Source of the DNA: an uncultured Opitutia bacterium
GTDB taxonomy: Bacteria; Verrucomicrobiota; Verrucomicrobiia; Opitutales; Opitutaceae
DNA: 64,000 nucleotides
Direction of reading: 5' to 3'
Assembly (NCBI GenBank): GCA_903855985.1
Contig: CAIOAO010000064.1
Location: forward strand, 1-64,000
Shown here: piece after piece, positions 18,742 through 27,747 of the stretch
How the letters are laid out: the number at the start of each line of letters is the position of its first letter
Numbering within the stretch: position 1 is the first letter of the stretch
Notes under the pieces: generated by a model
The model's database searches: none
Told to the model about the DNA's origin: nothing
Seen by the model: the letters and a program-made list of their open reading frames with translations, nothing else
Position numbers and translations under genes: made by a program

Positions 18742-19959
18742 TCAGCCGCGCAGAAAACAGTCCGTCAGCCGGCGGTGCCAGTCTACATCGCGCCAGTTGG
18801 CGAAGTGCGGCTGCAGGTAGTTGTGCGGCGTCCAGCCCCACATGCCCGCGTCCCGCGCGTCGTCCACGCTCCACTCCGCCCATTCCAGCAGCCAGCCCCA
18901 ATCGAGGTCGGGGCTGTCGAAATAATACCACGTGGACCACGCCTCCGTCGTCGTCAGCGGCGCCCCGCGCTCATCCGCCCAGCGGGCGAACTGCGCGAGC
19001 TTCGCCCGCTGGCGCTGGCGCAGCATCGGGGCGATCGCGCCGGCGGTGCGGCGGCAGCGGTCGGAGAACTCCGCGTGCCAGTCGTTGCGCTTGAACAGGT
19101 GCGGCATGAGTTCGCCAAACCGCGTGCGGTCCGACCAGCGCGGGTCGGCGTCGGCGTAGAAATGCACGTCGAGGCAGTCCAGCTCGAGCGGCACGTCGAG
19201 CCAGCGGAGGTCCCCGTGGATCGAAATCGTGAACCGCAGCTCGGGAAACTCCCGCCGCAGCAGCGCCAGCGCGGGATTGAGCTCGGCGGCGATCGCCTGC
19301 GCCTGCGCCGGGGTGAAGGCACCGGTCGCGCCCCAGTCGAGTCCGTGCTCCTTTTTCAGGCGTTCGAGGAATCCCGGGAAGAAGTACGGCACCTCGTTGG
19401 CGAGGTCCACGTACACCAGCCGCTCAAACCCGAAGCGGCGTTTCCACTCCCGCAGCATGACCGCCCACATCTCCGCGCCTTCCAGGTGATTGGCCGGCGT
19501 CCGGAGAACCGGCGGGCCCATCAGCGGGTGGCCGGGCGTGAGGCCAAACCACCACGCGCTGAGCGTGTAGTGCAGCGCCGGTCGCGCCAGCAGCTTCTCC
19601 ATGAACTCGATCAGCCAGCGTCCAGCCGTCGCCGTCACCGCGGTGTTCCAGTCCCACGGCAGGAACGGGGACGCCGGGTCGGGCCAGTGCAGCACCTTGT
19701 CCGGCTGCGTGAGGTCCAGCCACTGGGGCATCGGGTCGAGCCGCACGGTGTTGTAACCCCGCGCCAGCGTCTCATCGAGCACCCGGTCCCAATCCGCGAA
19801 GCTGCCGCCCGGCCCGTGCCGCAGCAGAAACGCCTGGTCCCACATGGCAAACGTCAGCCGCCGCGGCGTGAGCCGCTCGCGGGGATCGAAGCCGCCGGCG
19901 GCAGCGCGCGCGGGGGAAGTTGCGGGGCGGACGGAGGGAACCTGCGCCGGCATGTTCAT
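18742..19959 (-). CDS. cellulase-like (TIM-barrel) glycoside hydrolase family protein
   Basis: MWDQAFLLRHGPGGSFADWDRVLDETLARGYNTVRLDPMPQ; YVDLANEVPYF; start MNMPAQVPSV near 19959, excluding repeat-derived N-terminal ORF. Confidence 0.65.
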   Translation of the reverse strand: MNMPAQVPSVRPATSPARAAAGGFDPRERLTPRRLTFAMWDQAFLLRHGPGGSFADWDRVLDETLARGYNTVRLDPMPQWLDLTQPDKVLHWPDPASPFLPWDWNTAVTATAGRWLIEFMEKLLARPALHYTLSAWWFGLTPGHPLMGPPVLRTPANHLEGAEMWAVMLREWKRRFGFERLVYVDLANEVPYFFPGFLERLKKEHGLDWGATGAFTPAQAQAIAAELNPALALLRREFPELRFTISIHGDLRWLDVPLELDCLDVHFYADADPRWSDRTRFGELMPHLFKRNDWHAEFSDRCRRTAGAIAPMLRQRQRAKLAQFARWADERGAPLTTTEAWSTWYYFDSPDLDWGWLLEWAEWSVDDARDAGMWGWTPHNYLQPHFANWRDVDWHRRLTDCFLRG

Positions 19960-20020
19960 GGGATAGGCCCGTCTCCTACCGCGGGATCGCCGGCCCGTCG
20001 AGGACAAGCACAAATCCAAG

Positions 20021-20118
20021 CCGGCAGATTTGAAGGGGGAAGCCAGGAAACCAGGAACGAGGCCAAGGCATCGGGCCCCCCGTTCGAACTCCTGGTTTTC
20101 TGGCTTCCCCTTAAAAAA
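20021..20118. repeat. GGAAGCCAGGAAACCAGGA inverted repeat, copy A1
   Basis: CCGGCAGATTTGAAGGGGGAAGCCAGGAAACCAGGA ... TCCTGGTTTTCTGGCTTCCCCTTAAAAAA. Confidence 0.9.
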
Positions 20119-20248
20119 TCCGTGGATCGATCTCTGCGTCCTCCGCGCCCTCCGCGTTTCAAGCTCCGGCTTCACCCTTGAACTTTCACCCGCGCCGCCC
20201 CGTTTTCCATTCCCTCCGCGCCGCCGCGTGTCGTAGCGTCCGCCCTTC

Positions 20249-22681
20249 TTGAAAAACCCGACCGACCTCGCCCCGCGTTACTACACGTTCTGGTCCATCA
20301 ACGGCGACCTCGACCAGGCCCGGCTGCAAAAGCAGCTCGCGGACTTCCGCGACGCCGGCCTGCACGGCGTGGTGTTTCACCCGCGCTTCTACCCGGGCAA
20401 CCCGCCCTACATGAGCCCGAAGTATCTCGCCGAGGTCGACGCCTGCATCCTCCACGCTAAAAAACTCGGGCTGCGTTTCTGGCTCTACGACGAGAACGGC
20501 TGGCCGAGCGGCACCGGCGACGGCCAAGTGCTGGCCAAATACCCCGACAGCAACGCGTGGCGGCTCGACCTCACTCCGTCGGCCGAGGCCGGTTCGATCG
20601 GGTCGTTCACCTCCGCCGGGCTCAACCACCTCACCCCCGGCGCCGGCTCCACTCCGCTGACGTGGCACCTCACGCCGAAAAAAATCAACTACGTCGACTC
20701 GCTCAACCCCAAGGTCCTCGGCCACTTCCTCGAGCTGATCCACGAGCGCTACCGCGCCGGGCTGAGCCCGGAGGCGTTTGCCTACGTCGAGGCGTTCTTC
20801 GCCGATGAACCCGAGTCGGGCATCATCAAGGATCCGTTTCCCGTCACCGCCGGCATCCCGTGGTCGCCCGTCATGCCCGCGCGCCTGCAGGAAAAGTTCG
20901 GCGCCAACTACGCGGAAAAACTGCCCCTCCTCTTTACCCGGGGCCCGGGTTACCAGGAGGTTCGCACGGTCTACTGGGAACTCGTTACCGACGTGCTGAT
21001 CGACGGCTTTTTCGCGCCGTACCTCGCGTGGTGCGAAAAAAACGGGAAGCAGTTCATCGGCCATGTGAAGGGCGAGGAACACCCGCTCTTCCAGCTGCCG
21101 ATGGTCGGCTCGCTGCACCGGATCTTCCGCCACCTGAGCATCCCCGGCATCGATTCGCTCGAGCGCTACCCCGCGCTGGATTTTTATCCGCGCCAGGCCG
21201 CCGCCGCATCGCGCCAGTTCGCCAACGGCCGCAGCATGGTCGAGTGCTTCGGCGGCGCCGGCTGGGGCGCGTCCCCCGAGGACCTCGAGCGCTACCTGCT
21301 CTGGCTCGGCCGCAACGGTATCACCGACTTCGTTTTCCATCTCAGCCAGTACCGCCTCGACACCCCCGCGCTCACCGACTGGCCGCCGTCCGAACCGCTG
21401 CACCTCAGCTGGCGCGAGGCGTTCCCAGAAATGCTAGCGCGCGTGTCGCGCGAGCTCACCACCAAGCCGCCGGTCGTGCCCGACACGCTGGTCGTCGCGC
21501 CGTATCGCGGCCTCATGACCGAGTACGAACCGTGGGAACTCTTCCAGACCAACCAGCATGTCGCCACGACCTTTCCCGACACGCCCGCGAGCCGGATGAA
21601 CACCGCCTTCCTCGCCAGCCTCGAGAAACTCAAAGCAGCCGGCATCCCCTACGACCTCACCGACGAGCGCACCCTCGAGACCGATGGTGTCCTGGAAAAC
21701 GGCCGGGTGCGCCTCGGCCAGGCCACGTACGCCCACCTTGTCGTGGATCCGGCCGCGATCGTGCGAGGTGCGGCGGCGGTCTGGCGCACCGTCCCGCCCT
21801 CTCCACCTCTGACCGGGGTAAGGGAGGATAGCGCACCCTATGGTCGCACCGAACTTCCCCTCGCCTGGACCATCCCCGCGCTCCCCGAAAACGCGTGGCT
21901 GATCGAGCCGGTTAAAATTGCGGCCAAGGAGTATACCGCGACCTTCACCACCGCCTTCGGTCCCGCCAACCCGGCCGGCCTGCACCTGCATTTCGCCGAC
22001 GACCTCGTGGACGCCAGCCTCGACGGCCAGCCGCTGAAACTGACCGTCGGCTACGACGGCGCCCTCGCCACGCCGCCCGCGCTCGGCCGCGGCGAGCACA
22101 CGCTGCATTTCCGCACCGTGCGCGAGTTTCCGGCCAAGCCCTATCTCTGGCTCAAGGGTCCGTTCACGCTGCAGAGCCGCACGCCCTACGTGACCGGCCC
22201 GAATCACACCCTTCGCACCGCCGGCCCGTTCACCGCGGGCGTCGAGGCCGTGTCCGCCGCCGGCGAGCTCACCGCCGCCGGCTTCCCATTCCTGAACCAG
22301 CCGCTCGTCGCCGAGAGCACATTCATGCTCGCCGCGCCCGCCAGCACATTGCGTTTCACCGGTACACTGGGCGATGCGGCCCGCGTGGCCGTTGACGGCC
22401 AGCCCGCCGGCTGGACCTGGGGTCCGGACTGGTCACTCACCCTGCCCCAGCCGCTCGCCGCCGGCCCGCACCGGCTTCGCCTCGAACTCGTGCCGAGCAC
22501 CTTCAACATTTTTGGCCCGCACCATTACTACAACGGCGACTGGCACGTGGTCAGCCCGGGGCAGATCGTTGGCGATAAAAACTTCGCCGACCTGCCCGAC
22601 GCGCCCAACCACACGCTCATCCCCGAGTGGCATTTCAAGCCGCTGCAGCTGCCGAGCGCGCTGCAGAGCAGCGCCAAGTAA
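20249..22681 (+). CDS. GH106-like glycoside hydrolase (alpha-L-rhamnosidase-related)
   Basis: YYTFWSINGDLDQARLQKQLADFRDAGLHGVVFHPR...LGLRFWLYDENGWPSGTGDG; TTG start. Confidence 0.6.
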   Translation: MKNPTDLAPRYYTFWSINGDLDQARLQKQLADFRDAGLHGVVFHPRFYPGNPPYMSPKYLAEVDACILHAKKLGLRFWLYDENGWPSGTGDGQVLAKYPDSNAWRLDLTPSAEAGSIGSFTSAGLNHLTPGAGSTPLTWHLTPKKINYVDSLNPKVLGHFLELIHERYRAGLSPEAFAYVEAFFADEPESGIIKDPFPVTAGIPWSPVMPARLQEKFGANYAEKLPLLFTRGPGYQEVRTVYWELVTDVLIDGFFAPYLAWCEKNGKQFIGHVKGEEHPLFQLPMVGSLHRIFRHLSIPGIDSLERYPALDFYPRQAAAASRQFANGRSMVECFGGAGWGASPEDLERYLLWLGRNGITDFVFHLSQYRLDTPALTDWPPSEPLHLSWREAFPEMLARVSRELTTKPPVVPDTLVVAPYRGLMTEYEPWELFQTNQHVATTFPDTPASRMNTAFLASLEKLKAAGIPYDLTDERTLETDGVLENGRVRLGQATYAHLVVDPAAIVRGAAAVWRTVPPSPPLTGVREDSAPYGRTELPLAWTIPALPENAWLIEPVKIAAKEYTATFTTAFGPANPAGLHLHFADDLVDASLDGQPLKLTVGYDGALATPPALGRGEHTLHFRTVREFPAKPYLWLKGPFTLQSRTPYVTGPNHTLRTAGPFTAGVEAVSAAGELTAAGFPFLNQPLVAESTFMLAAPASTLRFTGTLGDAARVAVDGQPAGWTWGPDWSLTLPQPLAAGPHRLRLELVPSTFNIFGPHHYYNGDWHVVSPGQIVGDKNFADLPDAPNHTLIPEWHFKPLQLPSALQSSAK

Positions 22682-22733
22682 CAGGATCCAAGTACCAAGG
22701 GGCCGACCGCCTCGGACGAATCCTGTTACTTGG
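22674..22733. repeat. perfect 14-bp inverted repeat between convergent genes
   Basis: CCAAGTAACAGGAT (22674-22687) / ATCCTGTTACTTGG (22720-22733); arms carry both stop codons. Confidence 0.85.
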
Positions 22734-23559
22734 TACCTGTCTCTTGCCCCTTCGCCCCAACGGAGCGCTGCACCTCCGCCAGCCGCTCCTTGACGATGTA
22801 GTCCCGCAGGTCGCGCGGGTTCTCCTTCAGGAACGTCCGGTAAAACTGCGCCGCCTGCGGCCGGTTGCCGGTCAGGCGCGAAAGCTCGGCAATCTGCACC
22901 AGCACTTCCGCGCGCGCGGTCCAGTCGAGCCGGCCGAGCCGCTCCGCTTCGAGCAGGTGCGGCAGCGCGCCCGCCGGGGCCAGCCGGTAGAAAAACACCG
23001 CATCGGCGATCGCGTAATGCACATCACTCCGGGCGGAGGGCGTGTGGGCGTGGGCCAGCAGTTTCTCCGCCTCGCCCAGCCGGGCCGCCGGCGTCCACGC
23101 GGGGTTGAGCTCGTAGATTTCCAGCAGGGCCAGCCGGCCAAGCGCGGACTGGGCCCACACCGAGTTTTCATCCATGGCCAGCAACCGGCGGAACTGCCGG
23201 GCCGCTTCGGCGGCATCGGGGATCGCCAGGTGATGCTGGGCGATGCGGCCGAGGAAAAACCGCGCGCCCTGCGCGGAATCGTCCGTGCCGCTGTCGGCCA
23301 GCGCGGTGAACAGGGCGCGGGCTTCCGCGATCTGCACCGGGGTCACAGGCTGCCGGTCCAGCAGCGCGACCCCGCGGCCGAACCGCGCCTCCCGCGCCAC
23401 GGCGGGATTCGCGTCGGACAGGTGGCGGTCAAACACCTCCAGGGCCTGCCGGGCGCGGAAATTCGTCAGTGACTGCCAGCCCGGGGCGAGCTCATCGGCC
23501 GCCGCCCGCGCCGGCGCGACCAGGACCAATCCGACCAGCAGTGCGAGCACGGTTCTCAT
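22726..23559 (-). CDS. secreted tetratricopeptide-like protein
   Basis: Signal peptide MRTVLALLVGLVLVAPARAAA; repeated helical A/L pattern; ATG at 23559. Confidence 0.65.
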   Translation of the reverse strand: MRTVLALLVGLVLVAPARAAADELAPGWQSLTNFRARQALEVFDRHLSDANPAVAREARFGRGVALLDRQPVTPVQIAEARALFTALADSGTDDSAQGARFFLGRIAQHHLAIPDAAEAARQFRRLLAMDENSVWAQSALGRLALLEIYELNPAWTPAARLGEAEKLLAHAHTPSARSDVHYAIADAVFFYRLAPAGALPHLLEAERLGRLDWTARAEVLVQIAELSRLTGNRPQAAQFYRTFLKENPRDLRDYIVKERLAEVQRSVGAKGQETGTK

Positions 23560-25118
23560 GGGTGCGCCAGGACCGCGCGGGCCTGGTAAAGGTTGATTTC
23601 GTTCGCGAGCGTCACCAGCGGGAGCACTTCCGGCCGCCGGCCCGCCGGCGCCAGCTCCGCCCGGGCGGCCGCGGCGGCATCCTCGCGGCGGATGTTGTTC
23701 AGCCCGGAGATCACATCGCGCCGGAAACCGTCCCGCACGATCGCCGCCATCCCGTTGGTCAATGCCGAGCTGAAGACCGCGACCTGGCCATCGGGACTCC
23801 ATAGGGTATAAAGGACACTCAGGACCAGGTTCTGGGTCTCCATGTGGCTGCTGGGCCCGAGAAAATTGCCGTACCAGCTGTAACCCTCGGCCTGGAGCTG
23901 GAACTGGGCGGAAAACTCCGACGGCTTCACCCCCACGACGATCGGCAGCCAGTTGCTCACGTTGGTGAAGATCGTGCTGCCCTCCTGGCTGCTCATGAAC
24001 CGCAGGAAATCCAGCGCCTCGGCCCGGTGCGGCGTCGACCGGTTCAGGTAAAACGGCATGCCCGTGAGGACCTGACCCTCGCTGAACGGGCCCTTGGCAA
24101 ACCGGCCGTAGACCGGGTCGTTTTCCCGCGCGGTGGGATAACGAAAGGCGCCGAGTTCGAAGGGACACAGCTGTTGCAGGCTCGTCGCCTCCCAGCTCGG
24201 CGCGACGACCATCACGGCGCGTCCGCTGACAAAGTCCGTCAGTGCGGTGTCGCGCTCGCGCTGCAGGAAGCCCGGCGTGCACACCTCGCTGAATTCCTTC
24301 AACGCCTGGAAGCCGGCGAGCAACTCGGGCTCCTGATAGTTCCATTCGCCCTTCAGATACGCCCGGCCGAGGTCGTCCGGCTCCAGTTTCAGCCGGTGCC
24401 GGAAATCCATCCGCCCCGCCAGCTGCGTGGCCATGTCGTTCACGATCTCGGCGGTGAGGGTGATGTGGGTCGTGCGCGAGCACGCCAGCGGGGCCAGGTT
24501 CAAGTGGTTCGCCTTCGCGTAATCCTGGATCCGGCGGCAAATCGCCAGGAATTCCCGGTACGTGCGCGGCGGGGCGTCGCGGCCCGTGATGGATTTGAGC
24601 AGCGCCCGGTTGTAGACGATCCGCTGCATGCCCGTCGTCATGGACACCCCATAATACTGGCCGAGCGTCTGCACGTAGTTGTCCGGGCTGCTCATGCCGT
24701 CAATGAATGTGTCGCGCCATGGCACGCCCTCGAGCGGCGTCCCGCGATTGTAGGGGTTCGGCTGCATCACCTCCGCGCTGATGGGTGAGAAGTTCCGCGC
24801 GGTGTCCGGCCACGGCCAGGAATACTCCGCGATGTCCGGCCCCGACCCGCCCACCAGCTGGGTCTGGATCCAGGGCAGATACACCCGGTCGGGCGCGGCG
24901 ATCTGGATGACGTGGATCCGGGGGTTCAGCTCCTCATACCGGCGGATGATTGCATTCATCGCGTCCCGCACGCCGCCCTCGAGCTGCCACTGCGAGATCC
25001 GGAGGGTAACCCGGTCCGAGATCACTTCCTCCGCCGAGCGCCGCGCAATGAGATAGGCGGAGGCCAGATAGGCCACGCCCAGCAAGGCGAAGCCGATTTT
25101 GTTGCCGGTTAATCTCAT
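23556..25118 (-). CDS. extracellular solute (sugar)-binding protein, family 1-like
   Basis: MRLTGNKIGFALLGVAYLASAYLIARR N-anchor; LRISQWQLEGGVRDAMNAIIRRYEELNPRIHV; VQTLGQYYGVSMTTGMQRIVYNRALL. Confidence 0.78.
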   Translation of the reverse strand: MRLTGNKIGFALLGVAYLASAYLIARRSAEEVISDRVTLRISQWQLEGGVRDAMNAIIRRYEELNPRIHVIQIAAPDRVYLPWIQTQLVGGSGPDIAEYSWPWPDTARNFSPISAEVMQPNPYNRGTPLEGVPWRDTFIDGMSSPDNYVQTLGQYYGVSMTTGMQRIVYNRALLKSITGRDAPPRTYREFLAICRRIQDYAKANHLNLAPLACSRTTHITLTAEIVNDMATQLAGRMDFRHRLKLEPDDLGRAYLKGEWNYQEPELLAGFQALKEFSEVCTPGFLQRERDTALTDFVSGRAVMVVAPSWEATSLQQLCPFELGAFRYPTARENDPVYGRFAKGPFSEGQVLTGMPFYLNRSTPHRAEALDFLRFMSSQEGSTIFTNVSNWLPIVVGVKPSEFSAQFQLQAEGYSWYGNFLGPSSHMETQNLVLSVLYTLWSPDGQVAVFSSALTNGMAAIVRDGFRRDVISGLNNIRREDAAAAARAELAPAGRRPEVLPLVTLANEINLYQARAVLAHP

Positions 25119-25191
25119 GAGGGCCCGGGCGATGTAGACTATCGCCGCGCATTCGCCAAGCGGTTTGCCTTGGGGAACCCACGAACACGAA

Positions 25192-25322
25192 ATTTTTAAG
25201 GGGAAGCCAGGAAACCAGGAATCCAATCCGAGGCCTCAGCACCAGAAAGGCTTGGTTCGGTTCCTGGTTTCCTGCCTGCCCGCCGTAGCCTTGGCGAAGG
25301 CGGGGCTTCCCACTTAAAAAAT
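25192..25322. repeat. GGAAGCCAGGAAACCAGGA inverted repeat, copy A2, right arm interrupted by a second small repeat
   Basis: TTTTTAAGGGGAAGCCAGGAAACCAGGAA ... TTCCTGGTTTCCTG[CCTGCCCGCCGTAGCCTTGGCGAAGGCGGG]GCTTCCCACTTAAAAA. Confidence 0.9.
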
Positions 25323-25382
25323 ACGCCCCTCCCGGCTTGCGACCCGCGCCTCCGGGGCAAAATCTGCCTTCACCCCTCACCC

Positions 25383-27035
25383 ATGACTCCGAACCTGTTT
25401 CTCGGCATCGACGTCGGCACCGGCAGCGCACGGGCCGGCGTGTTCACCGCCACCGGCCGCATGCTCGGCCACGCCACCCAGCCAATCAAACTCTGGCGGC
25501 CCGCGCCCGATTTCGCCGAGCACTCGTCCGATGACATCTGGGCCGCCTGCGGCCGTGCCGTCCGCGCCGCGCTGAAAGCCGCGAAGACCAATCCCGCCGC
25601 CATCGCCGGGATCGGCTTCGACGCCACCTGCTCGCTCGTCGTGCTCGACGCCCAGGACCGCCCCGTCTCCGTCAGCCCCACCGGCCGCGCCGCCCAGAAT
25701 GTGATCGTCTGGATGGACCACCGCGCCATCCCGCAGGCCGAACGCATCAACCGCACGGGTCATCCCGTCCTGCGCTATGTCGGCGGCGTCATCTCGCCCG
25801 AGATGCAGACCCCGAAGCTGCTCTGGCTGAAACAAAACCTGCCCGCCACCTGGCGCCGCGCCGCGCGCTTCCTCGACCTGCCGGATTTCCTCACCTACCG
25901 CGCCACCGGCGACGACACCCGCTCGCTCTGCACCACCGTCTGCAAGTGGACTTACCTCGGACACCGCAAGAGCGGCGGCTGGGACGCCTCCTATTTCAAG
26001 CGCATCGGCCTCGGCGACCTCGCGACGGAGAAATTCCGCCGCATCGGCCAAACCATCGCGCCGATGGGCCAGCCGGTCGGTCGCGGCCTCACCGTCCGCG
26101 CCGCCAGGGAACTCGGCCTGTGCGCCGGCATTCCGGTGGGCGTGGCGATCATTGACGCCCACGCCGGCGGACTCGGCGTGCTGGGCGCCGGCCTGAAGAG
26201 CAATTCCATCGGCGCCGCCACCCTCGAGCGCCGGCTCGCGCTCATCGGCGGCACCTCGTCGTGTCACATGGCCGTGTCGGCCAAGCCCCGTTTCATCCCC
26301 GGCATCTGGGGCCCGTATTTTTCCGCGATGGTCCCCGGCCTGTGGCTCACCGAGGGCGGCCAATCCGCCACCGGCGCGCTCATCGACCACGTCATCTTCT
26401 CCCACGCCGCCGCCGCGCCCCTCGCCGCGCAGGCGAAAAAATCCGGCCGTACCATCTACGAGCTGCTCAACGACCGGCTCGACGCTCTGGCCAAGACCCA
26501 CGGCGTTTCCTTCCCCGGCGAACTCACCCGCGACCTGCACATCCAGCCGGACTTCCACGGCAACCGCTCGCCCCGCGCCAACCCGACGCTCCGCGGCGCG
26601 ATGAGCGGACTTTCGCTTTCCGCCACCGCCGACGACCTCGCCCTGCAGTACCTTGCCGCGATCCAGGCCGTGGCGCACGGCACGCGGCACATCATTGATG
26701 CGATGAACGCCCGCGGCTACCGCATCGCCACGCTCTCCGCCTGCGGCGGTGGCACGAAGAACCCCGTCTTCCTCCGCGAACACGCCGACATCACCGGCTG
26801 CGCCATCGTGCTGCCCCGGGAACCCGAGGCCGTGCTGCTTGGCTCCGCCATGCTCGGCGCCGTCGCCGCCAAACGTTACGGCAGCGTGGCCGCCGCGATG
26901 GCCGCCATGAGCGCCGCCGGCCGCACGCTTCAGCCGGCCGGGGGAAAAGTCCGCGCCTTCCACACCCGCAAGCACGCCGTCTTCCACCGCCTCCACGCCG
27001 ACTTCCTCGCCTACCGGCAGATCATGCAGGGCTGA
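25383..27035 (+). CDS. FGGY-family carbohydrate (pentulose) kinase
   Basis: [42 protein letters not shown]-type C-terminal motif. Confidence 0.9.
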   Translation: MTPNLFLGIDVGTGSARAGVFTATGRMLGHATQPIKLWRPAPDFAEHSSDDIWAACGRAVRAALKAAKTNPAAIAGIGFDATCSLVVLDAQDRPVSVSPTGRAAQNVIVWMDHRAIPQAERINRTGHPVLRYVGGVISPEMQTPKLLWLKQNLPATWRRAARFLDLPDFLTYRATGDDTRSLCTTVCKWTYLGHRKSGGWDASYFKRIGLGDLATEKFRRIGQTIAPMGQPVGRGLTVRAARELGLCAGIPVGVAIIDAHAGGLGVLGAGLKSNSIGAATLERRLALIGGTSSCHMAVSAKPRFIPGIWGPYFSAMVPGLWLTEGGQSATGALIDHVIFSHAAAAPLAAQAKKSGRTIYELLNDRLDALAKTHGVSFPGELTRDLHIQPDFHGNRSPRANPTLRGAMSGLSLSATADDLALQYLAAIQAVAHGTRHIIDAMNARGYRIATLSACGGGTKNPVFLREHADITGCAIVLPREPEAVLLGSAMLGAVAAKRYGSVAAAMAAMSAAGRTLQPAGGKVRAFHTRKHAVFHRLHADFLAYRQIMQG

Positions 27036-27063
27036 ATTTCCCGGGAGGTTTCCGGTCTATCCC

Positions 27064-27513
27064 GTGGTTGATCTCGCCAAAGTCTCCCTGCGCGCCGCCC
27101 GCGACGACGACCGCACCTTCGGTTTTGCGGTGAAGAAAGCCGCGATGCGGCCGTACATCGAACCGGTCTGGGGCTGGGATGAGGCCTTTCAGGTGGAATA
27201 TCACCGGAAGGACTGGGTGAAGCAGCGGCCGCAGATCATCACGCTCGATGGAACCGATGTCGGCACGATGGAGATCGTGCGGGGCGAGATCGGATTTCAC
27301 CTCGGGGAATTTTATCTCTTCCCCGCCTACCAACGCCAGGGCATCGGCCTGCACCTGATGACCGCGCTGCTGCGTGAGGCGGATGCAGCCGGACTGCCGA
27401 TCCGGCTGGAGGTGTTTAAAGTCAACCCGGTGCAGAGCCTGTATCTGCGTTGTGGCTTTAGGGTCACCGGCGAATTCAAGACCCACTACCGGATGGAGCG
27501 GGCGCCAAGCTAA
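27064..27513 (+). CDS. GNAT family N-acetyltransferase
   Basis: YLFPAYQRQGIGLHLMTALLREAD acetyl-CoA motif; GTG start. Confidence 0.85.
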   Translation: MVDLAKVSLRAARDDDRTFGFAVKKAAMRPYIEPVWGWDEAFQVEYHRKDWVKQRPQIITLDGTDVGTMEIVRGEIGFHLGEFYLFPAYQRQGIGLHLMTALLREADAAGLPIRLEVFKVNPVQSLYLRCGFRVTGEFKTHYRMERAPS

Positions 27514-27548
27514 GCGCTGCCACGCGGAGCCACTTTCCATTCAGACTG

Positions 27549-27738
27549 TTTAGCCGCGAAGCCCGCAAAGAGCGCGAAGATCGAACCGCCAGGCCCCGGA
27601 TTTATTAAGCGGAAGCCAGAAAACCAGGAGTAAGGGCGCGGTGCGGGTTCCCGTAGCTGCCCTCCTGGTTTCCTGGCTTCCCCTTAAATCTGCCGGCCTC
27701 CGCCCCGGCTTCGCGCACTTTGCGCCCTTCGCGGTTAA
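27549..27738. repeat. nested inverted repeats: outer CCGCGAAGSSCGCAAAG arms around inner GGAAGCCAGGAAACCAGGA element (copy A3)
   Basis: Outer TTAGCCGCGAAGCCCGCAAAGAGCGCGAAG vs rc of right arm TTAACCGCGAAGGGCGCAAAGTGCGCGAAG; inner 27601-27695. Confidence 0.9.
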
Positions 27739-27747
27739 TCGGATAAC

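Noticed and set aside
17776-20181. 801-aa plus-strand ORF
   Set aside because: Antisense to the Gfo/Idh and cellulase-like genes and runs through repeat A1
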